DNA of 64,000 nt, from positions 142,049 to 206,048 of the forward strand of contig CALKIH010000011.1 of the NCBI GenBank assembly GCA_937995335.1. The letters are read 5' to 3'. Each line of letters starts with the position of its first letter. Position 1 is the first letter of the stretch. This DNA comes from UBA2357 sp002344625. GTDB taxonomy: Bacteria > Pseudomonadota > Gammaproteobacteria > Burkholderiales > Rhodocyclaceae. Made by a program: the position numbers and the translations under genes. This document shows positions 1-7,936 of this stretch, one piece after another. The notes under the pieces are model-generated. The model searched no databases, had not been told where the DNA came from, and worked only from the letters and a program-made list of their open reading frames with translations.

Positions 1-2
1 CG

Positions 3-938
3 CGCCTGGGGCGATACGATTGGGCCGTGAGCGAGTTCGTGCGTGTTTCGGGCACGCTCCTGCCGCATCGCGTGTATCTGCGCACCAGTCCCGAGTTGCG
101 CGATCGCAGTGCGACGGCCAGCGGAACGTCGGTGCGGATACAGCTGCTGGGTTCGGATCCGGTTTCGATGCAGGAGAACGCCGCCCATCTGGTCGAATTG
201 TCGCCGGCCGGTATCGACTTGAACTTCGGTTGTCCGGCGCCGATCGTCAATCGTCATCGGGGTGGCGCGGTGCTCCTCGATGAGCCGGAACTGGTGCACC
301 GGATCGCCGTGGCGGTGCGCAAGGTCGTGCCGCCCCACATACCGTTTTCGGCCAAGATGAGAATCGGTGTGAACGATACGGCGCGGGCGCTCGATAGTGC
401 GCGGGCGCTGGCCGACGGTGGCATCGATGTGCTGGCGGTGCATGCCCGCACCAAGGCTCAGGGTTACCGGCCGCCGGCTCATTGGAACTGGATCGCGCGA
501 ATTGCCGAAGCGGTTCCGGTTCCGGTGATCGCCAATGGCGAGGTCTGGTGCGAGGCCGACTGGCGGCGGTGCCATGCCGAGAGCGGTGTGGCGGCGCTGA
601 TGCTCGGGCGTGGCGCGGTGGCTGATCCGTTTCTCGCGGACAGGCTGCGGCACTCTCCAGAAACGCCGGAGCAGGGGGTCGATCGCGACGCGGAGTGGCG
701 CATCCTCGGCCCGGCGATCGGGGGCTTCTGGGCGGCGGTCCAGCTCAAGGTCGCGCCACGGCATGCGCCCGGGCGCCTCAAGCAGTGGCTCAATCTGTTG
801 CGGCGCAACTACCCGCAGGCGCAGGCCTTGTTCGAGGCGGTGCGGCCAGCGGTCGCGCCGCAGGCGGTGAAGGCCTTGTTGTCCGCGCATGGCATCGCGG
901 CCGCGCGGATCGAAACAGCCGGTGCCGGATTTTCATGA
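3..938 (+). CDS. dusC: tRNA-dihydrouridine synthase C (5' partial)
   Basis: FMN-dependent enzyme that reduces uridine to dihydrouridine in tRNA (position 16 in the DusC subfamily). The frame is open to the left edge of the window and the residues before the GTG at 27 (RLGRYDWAVSEFVRV) align with the DusC N-terminal region, so that GTG is internal and the true start lies outside the window. The conserved GCP motif with the catalytic cysteine is present (NFGCPAPIVNRHRGGA), followed by the HARTK and IANGE segments of the TIM barrel and a C-terminal helical part typical of DusC (LKQWLNLLRRNYPQAQALFE). About 20 to 25 N-terminal residues are probably missing. The stop overlaps the next start (ATGA). 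Confidence 0.93.
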   Translation, partial: RLGRYDWAVSEFVRVSGTLLPHRVYLRTSPELRDRSATASGTSVRIQLLGSDPVSMQENAAHLVELSPAGIDLNFGCPAPIVNRHRGGAVLLDEPELVHRIAVAVRKVVPPHIPFSAKMRIGVNDTARALDSARALADGGIDVLAVHARTKAQGYRPPAHWNWIARIAEAVPVPVIANGEVWCEADWRRCHAESGVAALMLGRGAVADPFLADRLRHSPETPEQGVDRDAEWRILGPAIGGFWAAVQLKVAPRHAPGRLKQWLNLLRRNYPQAQALFEAVRPAVAPQAVKALLSAHGIAAARIETAGAGFS

Positions 939-1600
939 GCTACGCGAATTCACGTATTCCGACAAGCGCCCAGCAGGGTGTGCACGAGGCGCTCGACGCC
1001 AAACTGCGCCGCCATCTGGGCGAGCCCTTTCGCAAACCGTTCGCGCCCTACAACGTCGAAGCGTTCGAGCATAGCCTGGCGGGGTGGGATCAGCGCGCGC
1101 CGCTTATTCTGGATGCGGGTTGCGGTGTCGGTCACAGCACCATCGAACTCGCGCGCCGCTATCCTGATCACTGGGTGATCGGGGTCGATCAGTCCGAGGA
1201 TCGGCTGAATCGGCGCAAGCCTTATCCGCAGGCGCTGATGCCGGCCAACCTGGTATTCGTGCGCGCAGACCTGGTCGATTACTGGCGCTTGCTGGCACAG
1301 GCGCGGCTGAGGCTTGAACGCCATTACGTGTTGTATCCGAACCCGTGGCCGAAGATCGGCCACCTCGGGCGCCGCTGGCATGCCCATCCGGTGTTCCCGT
1401 TCATCGCGCAGCTGGGCGGGGCGCTCGAATGCCGGACCAACTGGCATGTTTACGCGGACGAGTTCGCCTACGCGCTGGGCGTGGTGTCGGGACGGCGTGT
1501 CGTCAGCGAGCCGTATGTCGCCGAAACGCCGCTCACGCCTTTCGAACGAAAGTATCGTGATTCGGGCCAGATGTTGTACCGTATCGCGGTTGATCTATAG
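935..1600 (+). CDS. TrmB-like tRNA (guanine-N7)-methyltransferase
   Basis: SAM-dependent methyltransferase of 221 residues. An SAM-binding motif DAGCGVGHSTIELARRYP lies near residue 50, and the segment YVLYPNPWPKIGHLGRRW is the hallmark of the TrmB family, which makes m7G46 in tRNA. The C-terminal TPFERKYRDSGQMLYRI also fits. It is slightly shorter than E. coli TrmB (239 residues) and starts directly at the dusC stop with an ATGA overlap, so it is translationally coupled to another tRNA modification gene. I am less certain that it is the main TrmB of the cell; it could be a paralogue of the same family. Confidence 0.72.
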   Translation: MSYANSRIPTSAQQGVHEALDAKLRRHLGEPFRKPFAPYNVEAFEHSLAGWDQRAPLILDAGCGVGHSTIELARRYPDHWVIGVDQSEDRLNRRKPYPQALMPANLVFVRADLVDYWRLLAQARLRLERHYVLYPNPWPKIGHLGRRWHAHPVFPFIAQLGGALECRTNWHVYADEFAYALGVVSGRRVVSEPYVAETPLTPFERKYRDSGQMLYRIAVDL

Positions 1601-1648
1601 AAGTGGATTCGCGCCACGCCGGCGCATGCAACCGACCCGGAGATCCCG

Positions 1649-2362
1649 ATGAGTGATGACGAAGTCAGCCAGTACGTGCTTGACGAGGATGATTTCGATG
1701 CGCTGGAGGAACTGCTGATTTCGGACGTGGTGCCGGAAGACTGCATGAACCTTGAGGCGCTCGACGGCTATCTGGCGGCGGTCGTGTGCAGCCCGGTCGT
1801 GATTCCTATGGCGACATGGATGCCGCATGTGTGGACCGCGCATGCCGATTCGGTGTCGTTCGCGGCCGGCAGCCGGATGCAGAAGGTGATTCGCCTGGTG
1901 ATCGGCTATCACAACGAGCTCGCGACCACGGCGGGACTTGCGGAGGGCTGGCAGCCGTTCTGCTATGCCGGGCAGGAGACCGACGACATTCCGCTCGCGT
2001 CCGAGTGGATCGAGGGTTTCGAGCTGGGTGTCGAGCAATGGCCGCTCGATTGGGCGGCGCAGGTCGGCGACGCGACGGCGGGCCGCGTGCGTGCCGAACT
2101 CGAACGTCTCCTCGCACCCTGGCGTGAAGACGGCGGGCTTGCCGACGGCGATGACCTGCGGCGCCGTGAATGGCTCGACGGTGTGGTCGAGGTGATCGAA
2201 ACGATCATGTCGATCTGGGCCGAGTGCGGACGGACCCGCCCCGAGCCGATCGTGCTCGAGCCGGCCCCGGCGGTCGGCGGCCCCGGGGTCGGCCGCAACG
2301 ATCCGTGTCCGTGCGGCAGCGGGCGCAAGTTCAAGAAGTGTTGCGGTGCATCGGTTGCCTGA
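1649..2362 (+). CDS. YecA/UPF0149 family protein with SEC-C motif
   Basis: 237-residue protein with an N-terminal UPF0149 helical domain (LEALDGYLAAVVCSP, then WIEGFELGVEQWP) and a C-terminal SEC-C zinc-binding tail (NDPCPCGSGRKFKKCC). The architecture is that of E. coli YecA (221 residues), a protein of poorly defined role whose SEC-C tail resembles the one SecA uses to bind SecB and ribosomes. The start ATG is preceded by GGAG with about seven bases spacing. It follows the TrmB-like gene by 48 bases on the same strand. Molecular function is not known from sequence. Confidence 0.82.
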   Translation: MSDDEVSQYVLDEDDFDALEELLISDVVPEDCMNLEALDGYLAAVVCSPVVIPMATWMPHVWTAHADSVSFAAGSRMQKVIRLVIGYHNELATTAGLAEGWQPFCYAGQETDDIPLASEWIEGFELGVEQWPLDWAAQVGDATAGRVRAELERLLAPWREDGGLADGDDLRRREWLDGVVEVIETIMSIWAECGRTRPEPIVLEPAPAVGGPGVGRNDPCPCGSGRKFKKCCGASVA

Positions 2363-2376
2363 GGGGGCGCGCCGCG

Positions 2377-2721
2377 ATGGCCGAGCGTGATCACTGCACC
2401 GCCTGTGGCGCCTGTTGCGCGGCCTTCCGGGTCGATTTCGACTGCTCCGAGCTCGCTTCGAACGGGGCGGGCGGGGTGCCGGACGCACTCGCGCTGCCCT
2501 TGGTGGGGCGTTTGGTGCGCATGCGGGGCAGCGACGACGCCCAGCCTCGCTGCGTGGCTTTGAGCGGCGAGATCGGGGTGAGGGTGGGATGCACGATCTA
2601 TGCGGAGCGTCCGTCCCCGTGCCGCGAGTTCGCGCCCTATGCGGCGCTGGGCATCGTAGACGATGCGTGCGATCGGGCGCGCCGCCGGCACGGGTTGCGT
2701 CCGCTGGGCGAGGCCGCGTGA
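2377..2721 (+). CDS. YkgJ-like cysteine cluster protein (first of pair)
   Basis: 114-residue protein of the YkgJ/UPF0153 cysteine-cluster type. The N-terminal CTACGACC motif and a later CTIYAERPSPCREF segment supply the conserved cysteines thought to hold a metal or Fe-S cluster. The ATG at 2377 puts the cysteine motif directly at the N-terminus as in relatives; the open frame reaches further upstream but would overlap the yecA-like gene extensively. A second family member follows 73 bases downstream. Function unknown. Confidence 0.75.
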   Translation: MAERDHCTACGACCAAFRVDFDCSELASNGAGGVPDALALPLVGRLVRMRGSDDAQPRCVALSGEIGVRVGCTIYAERPSPCREFAPYAALGIVDDACDRARRRHGLRPLGEAA

Positions 2722-2794
2722 GCGCCGCCGTCCGGCAGCGCGAAGGAGGCGCTCTCCTCCCAGGTGGTCGCGCTAGCGGTCGGCGGGTGGTCCA

Positions 2795-3175
2795 GTGAGC
2801 GATGCGAACCCCTGCCTCGACTGCGGGGCGTGCTGCGCGCATTTTCGTGTTTCGTTCTATTGGGGCGAGGGTGACGATGCCCCGGGCGGTTGTGTGCCGG
2901 TGGGGTTCACCGAGCCGCTGAACCTGCACCTGCGCTATATGAAGGGGACCGGGGTCGCGCCCCGGCGTTGCGTGGCGCTCGTCGGCGAACCCGGGCGCCA
3001 GGTGGCATGCTCCATCTATGCGAGTCGGCCGACGCCGTGCCGGGATTTTCCGGCGTTTCTGGCGGACGGGCTCCCCAATCCCAAGTGCAACGAGTTGCGC
3101 GCCGCGCTGGGCTTGACCATGCTGGCGACGCCCGAGGCCGCGCACTGCGATACGGTGGACGTCCGTGCGGCCTGA
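2795..3175 (+). CDS. YkgJ-like cysteine cluster protein (second of pair)
   Basis: 126-residue YkgJ/UPF0153-type protein starting with GTG at 2795. It carries CLDCGACCAHFRVSFYWGE at the N-terminus and CSIYASRPTPCRDFP towards the C-terminus, the same cysteine pattern as its upstream neighbour, but the sequence between differs strongly. The two look like divergent paralogues rather than a recent duplication. The protein is presumably cytosolic and binds a metal or cluster through the cysteines; no catalytic role can be assigned. Confidence 0.8.
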   Translation: MSDANPCLDCGACCAHFRVSFYWGEGDDAPGGCVPVGFTEPLNLHLRYMKGTGVAPRRCVALVGEPGRQVACSIYASRPTPCRDFPAFLADGLPNPKCNELRAALGLTMLATPEAAHCDTVDVRAA

Positions 3176-3239
3176 CTGAGGGCGCCAAGCGCGCGCTAAT
3201 CTGAAGATCCGCCGGCCGGTGCCGGCATCGGAGCATTGT

Positions 3240-3464
3240 GTGGAAATCGAATTCGAGGTGTGCGGTGAGTTCATACCGCTCGATCGCCTGCTCAAGGCCG
3301 CCAACTTGGTCGGCAGCGGCGGCGAAGCGCACGCCGCCGTCGAGGGGGGGCTGGTAGAGGTCGATGGCCGCGTCGAGGCGCGCAAGCGCGCCAAGCTGCG
3401 CGCCGGACAACGTGTCAGCTTCGCCGGAACGACGATACGACTGGCCGGGCTGCCGGGCGACTGA
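3240..3464 (+). CDS. S4-domain RNA-binding protein (YbcJ-like)
   Basis: A 74-residue protein that is essentially one S4 domain: IPLDRLLKAANLVGSGGEA, then VEVDGRVEARKRAKLRAGQRV. YbcJ-like proteins of this size bind structured RNA. I chose the GTG at 3240 because GGAG lies six bases upstream; the frame also allows a GTG at 3219 that would add seven residues. It closes the plus-strand run that starts at the left edge, whose members mostly touch RNA. Target RNA is unknown. Confidence 0.78.
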   Translation: MEIEFEVCGEFIPLDRLLKAANLVGSGGEAHAAVEGGLVEVDGRVEARKRAKLRAGQRVSFAGTTIRLAGLPGD

Positions 3465-3494
3465 AACGATGGACGACGGTCGAGCGGCGGGCAC

Positions 3495-5219
3495 TCATCG
3501 GGGCGGTGCCGAGGGCGCGAACAGGCGCTGCCAGACCCAGCCGCGCGCCAGTTCGATACCGGTCAACACGTAGTGAAGCGCGTATTCGTTGGTCAAGACG
3601 AGGTCGAGCTGGTTTCGGGCGTGGGCATTGCCGACCAGCAGGATCTCGTCGCCAGCCCGGATCTGCGTGCGTGCATCCGGAATCACCAGGTGGTCATCGT
3701 CGTCGCGGTGTAGAAACAGGATCTCCAGTTCCAGCGCTTCGCCGCGGTCGGCGGGCGAGCGCATGATGTCGCCGAGGCAGATGTCGGTGCCGCGCATCAA
3801 CCGCCGGTAAAGTGCCGGCGCGCGGCTGACATTGATTCTCTCGCTCCAGACCGTCGGCACCTTCCAGCCGAAGCGGCCGGTGAGGCCGCCGACGAGTTGC
3901 TCGCACCATGGGTCGTCGCGGCGTTTGACTTCGGTCAGGAAGGGGACCAGCAAAGGCGTGGTCAGCACCGCAAGACACTCGTGCGCGATGCTCTTGCTGG
4001 GGACCATGGTCACATCCGCATCGAAGGCGTCGAACAGTGCCTGATTGGCGATCTGGTTCTGGCGCAGGATCACGAATAGGCCAGGGTTCAGCGCGCGTGC
4101 GGTGACCGCGATCGAAAGATTGTCGATGTCGTTGCTGCTGCCGGCGATGACCCCGGCCGCTTCCTCAATGCCCGCATTCAGCAGCGTTTCGGCGACAGTC
4201 CCGTCACCCTGTATCCAGCGGTGCTCGAAGTCCTGCGGTGGCTCCCGGTCGATGATGGTGACCGGGATGCCTTCTTTTTCCATCGCTTCGACCACCATGC
4301 GGCCGAAGCGGCCATGACCGCACAGCACCCATTCTCGCCGCGGTGGATTGCGGTGGCGTTCGACGGTGGTGCCGGGCAGGCCGGTCAGCCAGATCACGAG
4401 TTGCCACGCTGACGGCGAGTGCAGCGCCAGTGCGAAGTACTCGCTGAATGTCTCGAACGGATTGATGATGTGGCGGGTGCCGAACGAAGCCATGTTGGCC
4501 GCCGTTTCGCGTGTTTCGGCGCGGCACAGCGTGGGCAGGCGGGGCGCCAGCAAGCGGGCGGTGATCGCGATCGAGAGGTTGGCGCTGTCGTCGTTGGTGA
4601 GCGCCAGGACGCCGGCGCAGTGCGGATGCTTCAGCCCGGCATACTGGAGAATCTCGGGGTTGCGCGCATCGGCGCACAGTGCGGGGACATCGGCGTGATA
4701 GTTCCGCAACTCGGCATCGCCAAGGCGCCCCTCGTCGATTTCGATCACGACCATTCTGAAGCGCATCTGATCGAGCGCGTCGCAGATCAGCCGCCCGGTC
4801 TCGCCGTAGCCGCACACCAGGTAGAAGGGTTCGCGCAAGTGCTGGACCGCGCGCAGAAAGCGCTGGGTGTGAATCGCTTGCTGCAGGTTGCGGTCGGAAA
4901 GCAGCGAGAACGCGGTGCCGAGGGTATACGCCCAGCCGATCACCGACATGTAGATGGTCAGCACCGCCCACAAGCGCTGTTGTTCCGAGAACGCATACGG
5001 AATCTCGCCGAACCCGATCGTGGTGGCGGTGTAGCTCATGAAATAGAAGGCGTGGAAGAAGCTCAGACGTTCGACCTTGCCGTGCGCGTCGATCGCCCCC
5101 GGTGCGAGGGTGAGGCCGAGCACCGATATCGCCATGATCACGATCAGCAGGATCAGCGGCGCCCGCATGCGCCGCATGATCAGGAAGAAAATGCTGTGAT
5201 GGCGCGCGAGTGGCTTCAT
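3495..5219 (-). CDS. two-TM potassium channel with two RCK (TrkA-N) domains
   Basis: 574-residue inner-membrane channel. The first transmembrane helix is at about residues 20-40, the pore loop with the selectivity filter TTIGFGE at about 65-75, and the second helix at about 85-107. Two cytosolic RCK nucleotide-binding domains follow, with Rossmann motifs VCGYGETGR (about 137) and LCGHGRFGR (about 293), and a TrkA-C domain near the C-terminus (IRAGDEILLVGN). The order resembles ligand-gated K+ channels of the Kch/GsuK type. The next gene on the strand upstream is a small membrane protein, 18 bases away, and may be its partner. Confidence 0.87.
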   Translation of the reverse strand: MKPLARHHSIFFLIMRRMRAPLILLIVIMAISVLGLTLAPGAIDAHGKVERLSFFHAFYFMSYTATTIGFGEIPYAFSEQQRLWAVLTIYMSVIGWAYTLGTAFSLLSDRNLQQAIHTQRFLRAVQHLREPFYLVCGYGETGRLICDALDQMRFRMVVIEIDEGRLGDAELRNYHADVPALCADARNPEILQYAGLKHPHCAGVLALTNDDSANLSIAITARLLAPRLPTLCRAETRETAANMASFGTRHIINPFETFSEYFALALHSPSAWQLVIWLTGLPGTTVERHRNPPRREWVLCGHGRFGRMVVEAMEKEGIPVTIIDREPPQDFEHRWIQGDGTVAETLLNAGIEEAAGVIAGSSNDIDNLSIAVTARALNPGLFVILRQNQIANQALFDAFDADVTMVPSKSIAHECLAVLTTPLLVPFLTEVKRRDDPWCEQLVGGLTGRFGWKVPTVWSERINVSRAPALYRRLMRGTDICLGDIMRSPADRGEALELEILFLHRDDDDHLVIPDARTQIRAGDEILLVGNAHARNQLDLVLTNEYALHYVLTGIELARGWVWQRLFAPSAPPR

Positions 5220-5237
5220 GCTCCGACGCCTGCGCGG

Positions 5238-5621
5238 TCAGCGCCGCTGCATGATCGTTTCGACTATCAGGAACACGACCGACACGACGTTTGCGAACAG
5301 CGCACCGCCCGACAGAGACACGATGCGGGAAGTCATCTCGGGCGTGAGCCCGGCGTCGCTGACGTGAACCGCGTAGCCCCAGACCATGGCAGCGGTGATC
5401 AACTGCAGATCGGCGACGAGGCTGGTCGACAGCTGAACGGCACCGATCTGGGTGCGGTCGCCGAACTTGAGCACGGTTGCGACCAGGCTTACGACGATGG
5501 CGGCAAAAAGCTCGTAGATGTCGTGGTGGTCGGGATTGTCGATGGTGCCCACGAAGAAGCCGAAGTTGAGCGTGGCCGCGAGCAGGATGAAGAAACCGAA
5601 AATGACTTTTTCAAGATTCAT
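5238..5621 (-). CDS. DUF6394 family membrane protein
   Basis: 127-residue hydrophobic protein with about four predicted membrane helices (residues 5-25, 37-56, 68-88 and 100-122). I recognise it as a DUF6394-type protein, a family of unknown function. It lies 18 bases upstream of the K+ channel gene on the same strand, so the two are almost certainly cotranscribed and the protein may assemble with or modulate that channel (inference from position). The start codon lies in a short direct repeat (ATGAATCTT occurs twice); only the copy at 5621 is in frame. Confidence 0.65.
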   Translation of the reverse strand: MNLEKVIFGFFILLAATLNFGFFVGTIDNPDHHDIYELFAAIVVSLVATVLKFGDRTQIGAVQLSTSLVADLQLITAAMVWGYAVHVSDAGLTPEMTSRIVSLSGGALFANVVSVVFLIVETIMQRR

Positions 5622-5670
5622 GAAGATTCATCCGAGCCGTGGCGCTTGTTCTTCGTTGGCGAGCCGCCTC

Positions 5671-5676
5671 ATTATA
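5671..5676 (-). promoter_or_regulatory. candidate -10 element of the channel operon
   Basis: A perfect TATAAT on the minus strand, about 50 bases upstream of the DUF6394 start, in an otherwise G+C-rich gap. No good -35 hexamer is seen at 16-18 bases, so this is a weak promoter call. Confidence 0.35.
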
Positions 5677-5731
5677 TAGACGGCTTGCCCGACCGGCAGA
5701 CCCGGCGGTGCGGGATCTGCCGGCGTGCGAT

Positions 5732-6130
5732 CTAGTCGTGGATGTCGCCATCGAGATAGAACCACTGTCCCGCCTCACGCAGAAAGCGGCTGGTTTCGTG
5801 CAGGCGCCGCGCCCGCCCGCCGATCCGGTAGCGCGCGACGAATTCGACCGTGGCATGGTCGGGGTCCTGCTGGTGGTGCTTCTTGACGGTGAGCCCGATC
5901 CATTGCGGGGGCGGGCCGTCGTCCTGCTCCAGTGTCGAGGGCCGGGTCGATTCGTGCCAGGTCGAGCGCACATAGGCGTCGTCACCCAACACGTAGGCGG
6001 TGTAGCGGCTGCGCATGAGGGCGAGCGCGCTTGCCGCGTGCACCTGCCCGGCTAGCAGCGGTGCGCAGCATGCGCCGAAAAGGGTATCCGAACCGCAGGG
6101 GCAGGGTGGTTGAGGAGGCGTGCGTGGCAT
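5732..6130 (-). CDS. ychJ: YchJ family protein (SEC-C / NTF2-like)
   Basis: 132-residue protein of the UPF0225/YchJ family. An N-terminal SEC-C metal-binding motif (PCPCGSDTLFGACCAPLL) is followed by the conserved ALALMRSRYTAYVLGDDAYV segment and the NTF2-like fold with ATVEFVARYRIGGRARRLHE and GQWFYLDGD near the end. Full length compared with homologues. Function is not established; SEC-C motifs generally bind zinc. It lies downstream of the pot operon but a strong hairpin separates the two. Confidence 0.85.
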   Translation of the reverse strand: MPRTPPQPPCPCGSDTLFGACCAPLLAGQVHAASALALMRSRYTAYVLGDDAYVRSTWHESTRPSTLEQDDGPPPQWIGLTVKKHHQQDPDHATVEFVARYRIGGRARRLHETSRFLREAGQWFYLDGDIHD

Positions 6131-6139
6131 GTCGAAGTG

Positions 6140-6181
6140 CCTGCGCGCCGGCGTTCGGACCCGAACCCGCCGGCGCGCAGG
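6140..6181 (-). terminator. strong hairpin after potI
   Basis: A perfect 14-base inverted repeat (6140-6153 and 6168-6181) with further pairing inside (GTTCGG and CCGAAC). It starts four bases after the potI stop. There is no T-run after the stem on the minus strand, so it may act as an mRNA 3'-end stabiliser or a Rho-assisted stop rather than a classical intrinsic terminator. Confidence 0.55.
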
Positions 6182-6184
6182 CCG

Positions 6185-7030
6185 TCAGCCTTTTGCCGCC
6201 ATCGCACGCTCCTGCGCGCGTATCTTCTCGGCCCGTGCCATCATCCACCAGCCGATGAAGGAGATGAACGCGACGATCAGGATGATGATCGTCGCCAGCG
6301 CGTTGATCTTCGGACTCACCCCGAGGCGGACGCTCGAGAACACCACCATGGGCAAGGTCGTCGCGTTGGGGCCGGAGACGAAACTCGCGATCACCAGGTC
6401 GTCGAGAGACAGCGTGAACGCCAGCAGCCAGCCGGCGATGATCGCGGGCGCGATGAGCGGCAGCGTGATCACGAAGAACACCTTCAGTGGTCGGGCGCCG
6501 AGGTCCATCGCCGCTTCCTCGACCGATTTCTCGAGCTCGCGCAGGCGCGAACTCACCACCACCGCCACATAGGCGGTACAAAAGGTGGTGTGCGCGATCC
6601 AGATGGTGCTCATGCCGCGCTGCGACGGCCAGCTGGTGAGGTCGGCGAGCGCGACGAACAGCAGCAGCAGCGACAGGCCGGTGATGACCTCGGGCATGAC
6701 CAGCGGTGCCGTGATCATGAAGGCGAACCCGTTTTCGCCCCTGAACCGCCCGATCCGGGTCATCACGAACGCCGCGATCGTGCCGAGGATCACCGCCGAG
6801 GTGGCGGCCATGAACGCGATCGTCACCGACAGCATCACGGCGTTCATCATCGCCTGGTCGCGAAAGAGTTCGCCGTACCACTGGGTGGACCAGCCCGCCC
6901 ACACGGTGACGAGTCGCGAGCTGTTGAACGAGTAGATGATCAGAATCAGCATCGGCACGTACAGGAAGCCGAAACCGAGCCACAGGATCAGCGTCCGCAC
7001 CCACGAGCGGCTTACCGGAATGTTGTTCAT
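6185..7030 (-). CDS. potI: polyamine ABC transporter permease (PotI-like)
   Basis: 281-residue inner-membrane permease with about six helices. The EAAxDLGA-type cytoplasmic loop that contacts the ATPase is present (EEAAMDLGARPLKVFFVITLP). The sequence FLYVPMLILIIYSFNSS near the N-terminus is typical of PotC/PotI. The ATG at 7030 overlaps the potH stop as ATGA, which fixes the start; the longer open frame upstream is a shadow of potH. With PotF, PotG and PotH it forms a complete putrescine/polyamine importer. Confidence 0.92.
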   Translation of the reverse strand: MNNIPVSRSWVRTLILWLGFGFLYVPMLILIIYSFNSSRLVTVWAGWSTQWYGELFRDQAMMNAVMLSVTIAFMAATSAVILGTIAAFVMTRIGRFRGENGFAFMITAPLVMPEVITGLSLLLLFVALADLTSWPSQRGMSTIWIAHTTFCTAYVAVVVSSRLRELEKSVEEAAMDLGARPLKVFFVITLPLIAPAIIAGWLLAFTLSLDDLVIASFVSGPNATTLPMVVFSSVRLGVSPKINALATIIILIVAFISFIGWWMMARAEKIRAQERAMAAKG

Positions 7031-7920
7031 GCCTCGCGCTCCAGTTCGCGCCGCTGGTAGCGATGGAACCACATGATCGGGCCCATCAGCAAAAGCAGCA
7101 TGGTGGTGGCGACCGCTGCGGCCACCGGCCAGTCGCGGTTGTTGAAGAACTCCTGCCACAGTACCCGGCCGATCAGCAGGCTGTCCGGGCCGCCGAGCAG
7201 TTCGGGAATCACGAATTCGCCCACCGCCGGAATGAATACCAGCATCGAGCCGGCGATGATGCCGCCCTTGGTGAGCGGCACGATGACCTTGAAGAGGGTC
7301 GTCATCGGCCGTGCGCCCAGGTCGGCGGCGGCCTCGACCAGCGAGTAGTCGAGACGCATCAGCGCCGTGTACAACGGCATCACCATGAACGGCAGATAGG
7401 CGTAGACGATGCCGATGTACACCGCCGTGTCGGTGTTCAGGATCTGTATCGGCGTGTCGATGATGCCCAGCGACATCAGGGCGTTGTTGAACAAGCCGTT
7501 GTTGCCGAGCAGGCCCATCCAGGCATAGACCCGGATCAGGAACGAGGTCCACGAGGGCAGGATCACCATCATGAGCAGGATGTTGCGGCTGGCCGGCGGC
7601 GAGTGCACGATGGCCCAGGCCAGCGGGTAACCGATCAGCAGGCAGATGAAGGTCGAGACGGTGGCGACCTTGAGCGACTGCAGGTAGGACTGGATGTAGA
7701 GGCTGTCCTGCAGCAACAGCAGGTAGTTGCCGAAATTGAGGACGATCTGCACCTGATCGTCGAGCAGGCGGAACACTTCGGAGTAGGGCGGCATCGCGAG
7801 GGCCGCTTCCGAGAAGCTGATCTTGAATACCGTGATGAACGGAATCAGGAAAAACAGCAGCAGCCATGCGTAAGGCACCGCAATGACCAACTGCCGACCG
7901 CGGATCCGGGGCGTGCGCAT
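7027..7920 (-). CDS. potH: polyamine ABC transporter permease (PotH-like)
   Basis: 297-residue permease with a long N-terminal periplasmic loop after the first helix and a binding-protein-dependent transport domain from about residue 75. The EAA loop reads EAAADLGARPMTTLFKVIVP. The ATG at 7920 has a strong GGAGG ribosome site eight bases upstream. Homologous in length and order to PotH of E. coli and SpuG of Pseudomonas. Pairs with PotI as the heterodimeric membrane channel. Confidence 0.93.
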   Translation of the reverse strand: MRTPRIRGRQLVIAVPYAWLLLFFLIPFITVFKISFSEAALAMPPYSEVFRLLDDQVQIVLNFGNYLLLLQDSLYIQSYLQSLKVATVSTFICLLIGYPLAWAIVHSPPASRNILLMMVILPSWTSFLIRVYAWMGLLGNNGLFNNALMSLGIIDTPIQILNTDTAVYIGIVYAYLPFMVMPLYTALMRLDYSLVEAAADLGARPMTTLFKVIVPLTKGGIIAGSMLVFIPAVGEFVIPELLGGPDSLLIGRVLWQEFFNNRDWPVAAAVATTMLLLLMGPIMWFHRYQRRELEREA

Positions 7921-7936
7921 CGGGGAAACCTCCGTT

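Noticed and set aside
27..938. GTG at 27 as the start of dusC
   Set aside because: The frame is open to the window edge and the upstream residues match DusC, so the gene is cut by the window.
1595..3394. 599-codon minus-strand open frame
   Set aside because: Arg/Pro/Ala-rich, antisense to four recognised genes; no motifs.
4419..5735. 438-codon plus-strand open frame opposite the K+ channel
   Set aside because: Antisense shadow of a clear channel gene, composition atypical for protein.
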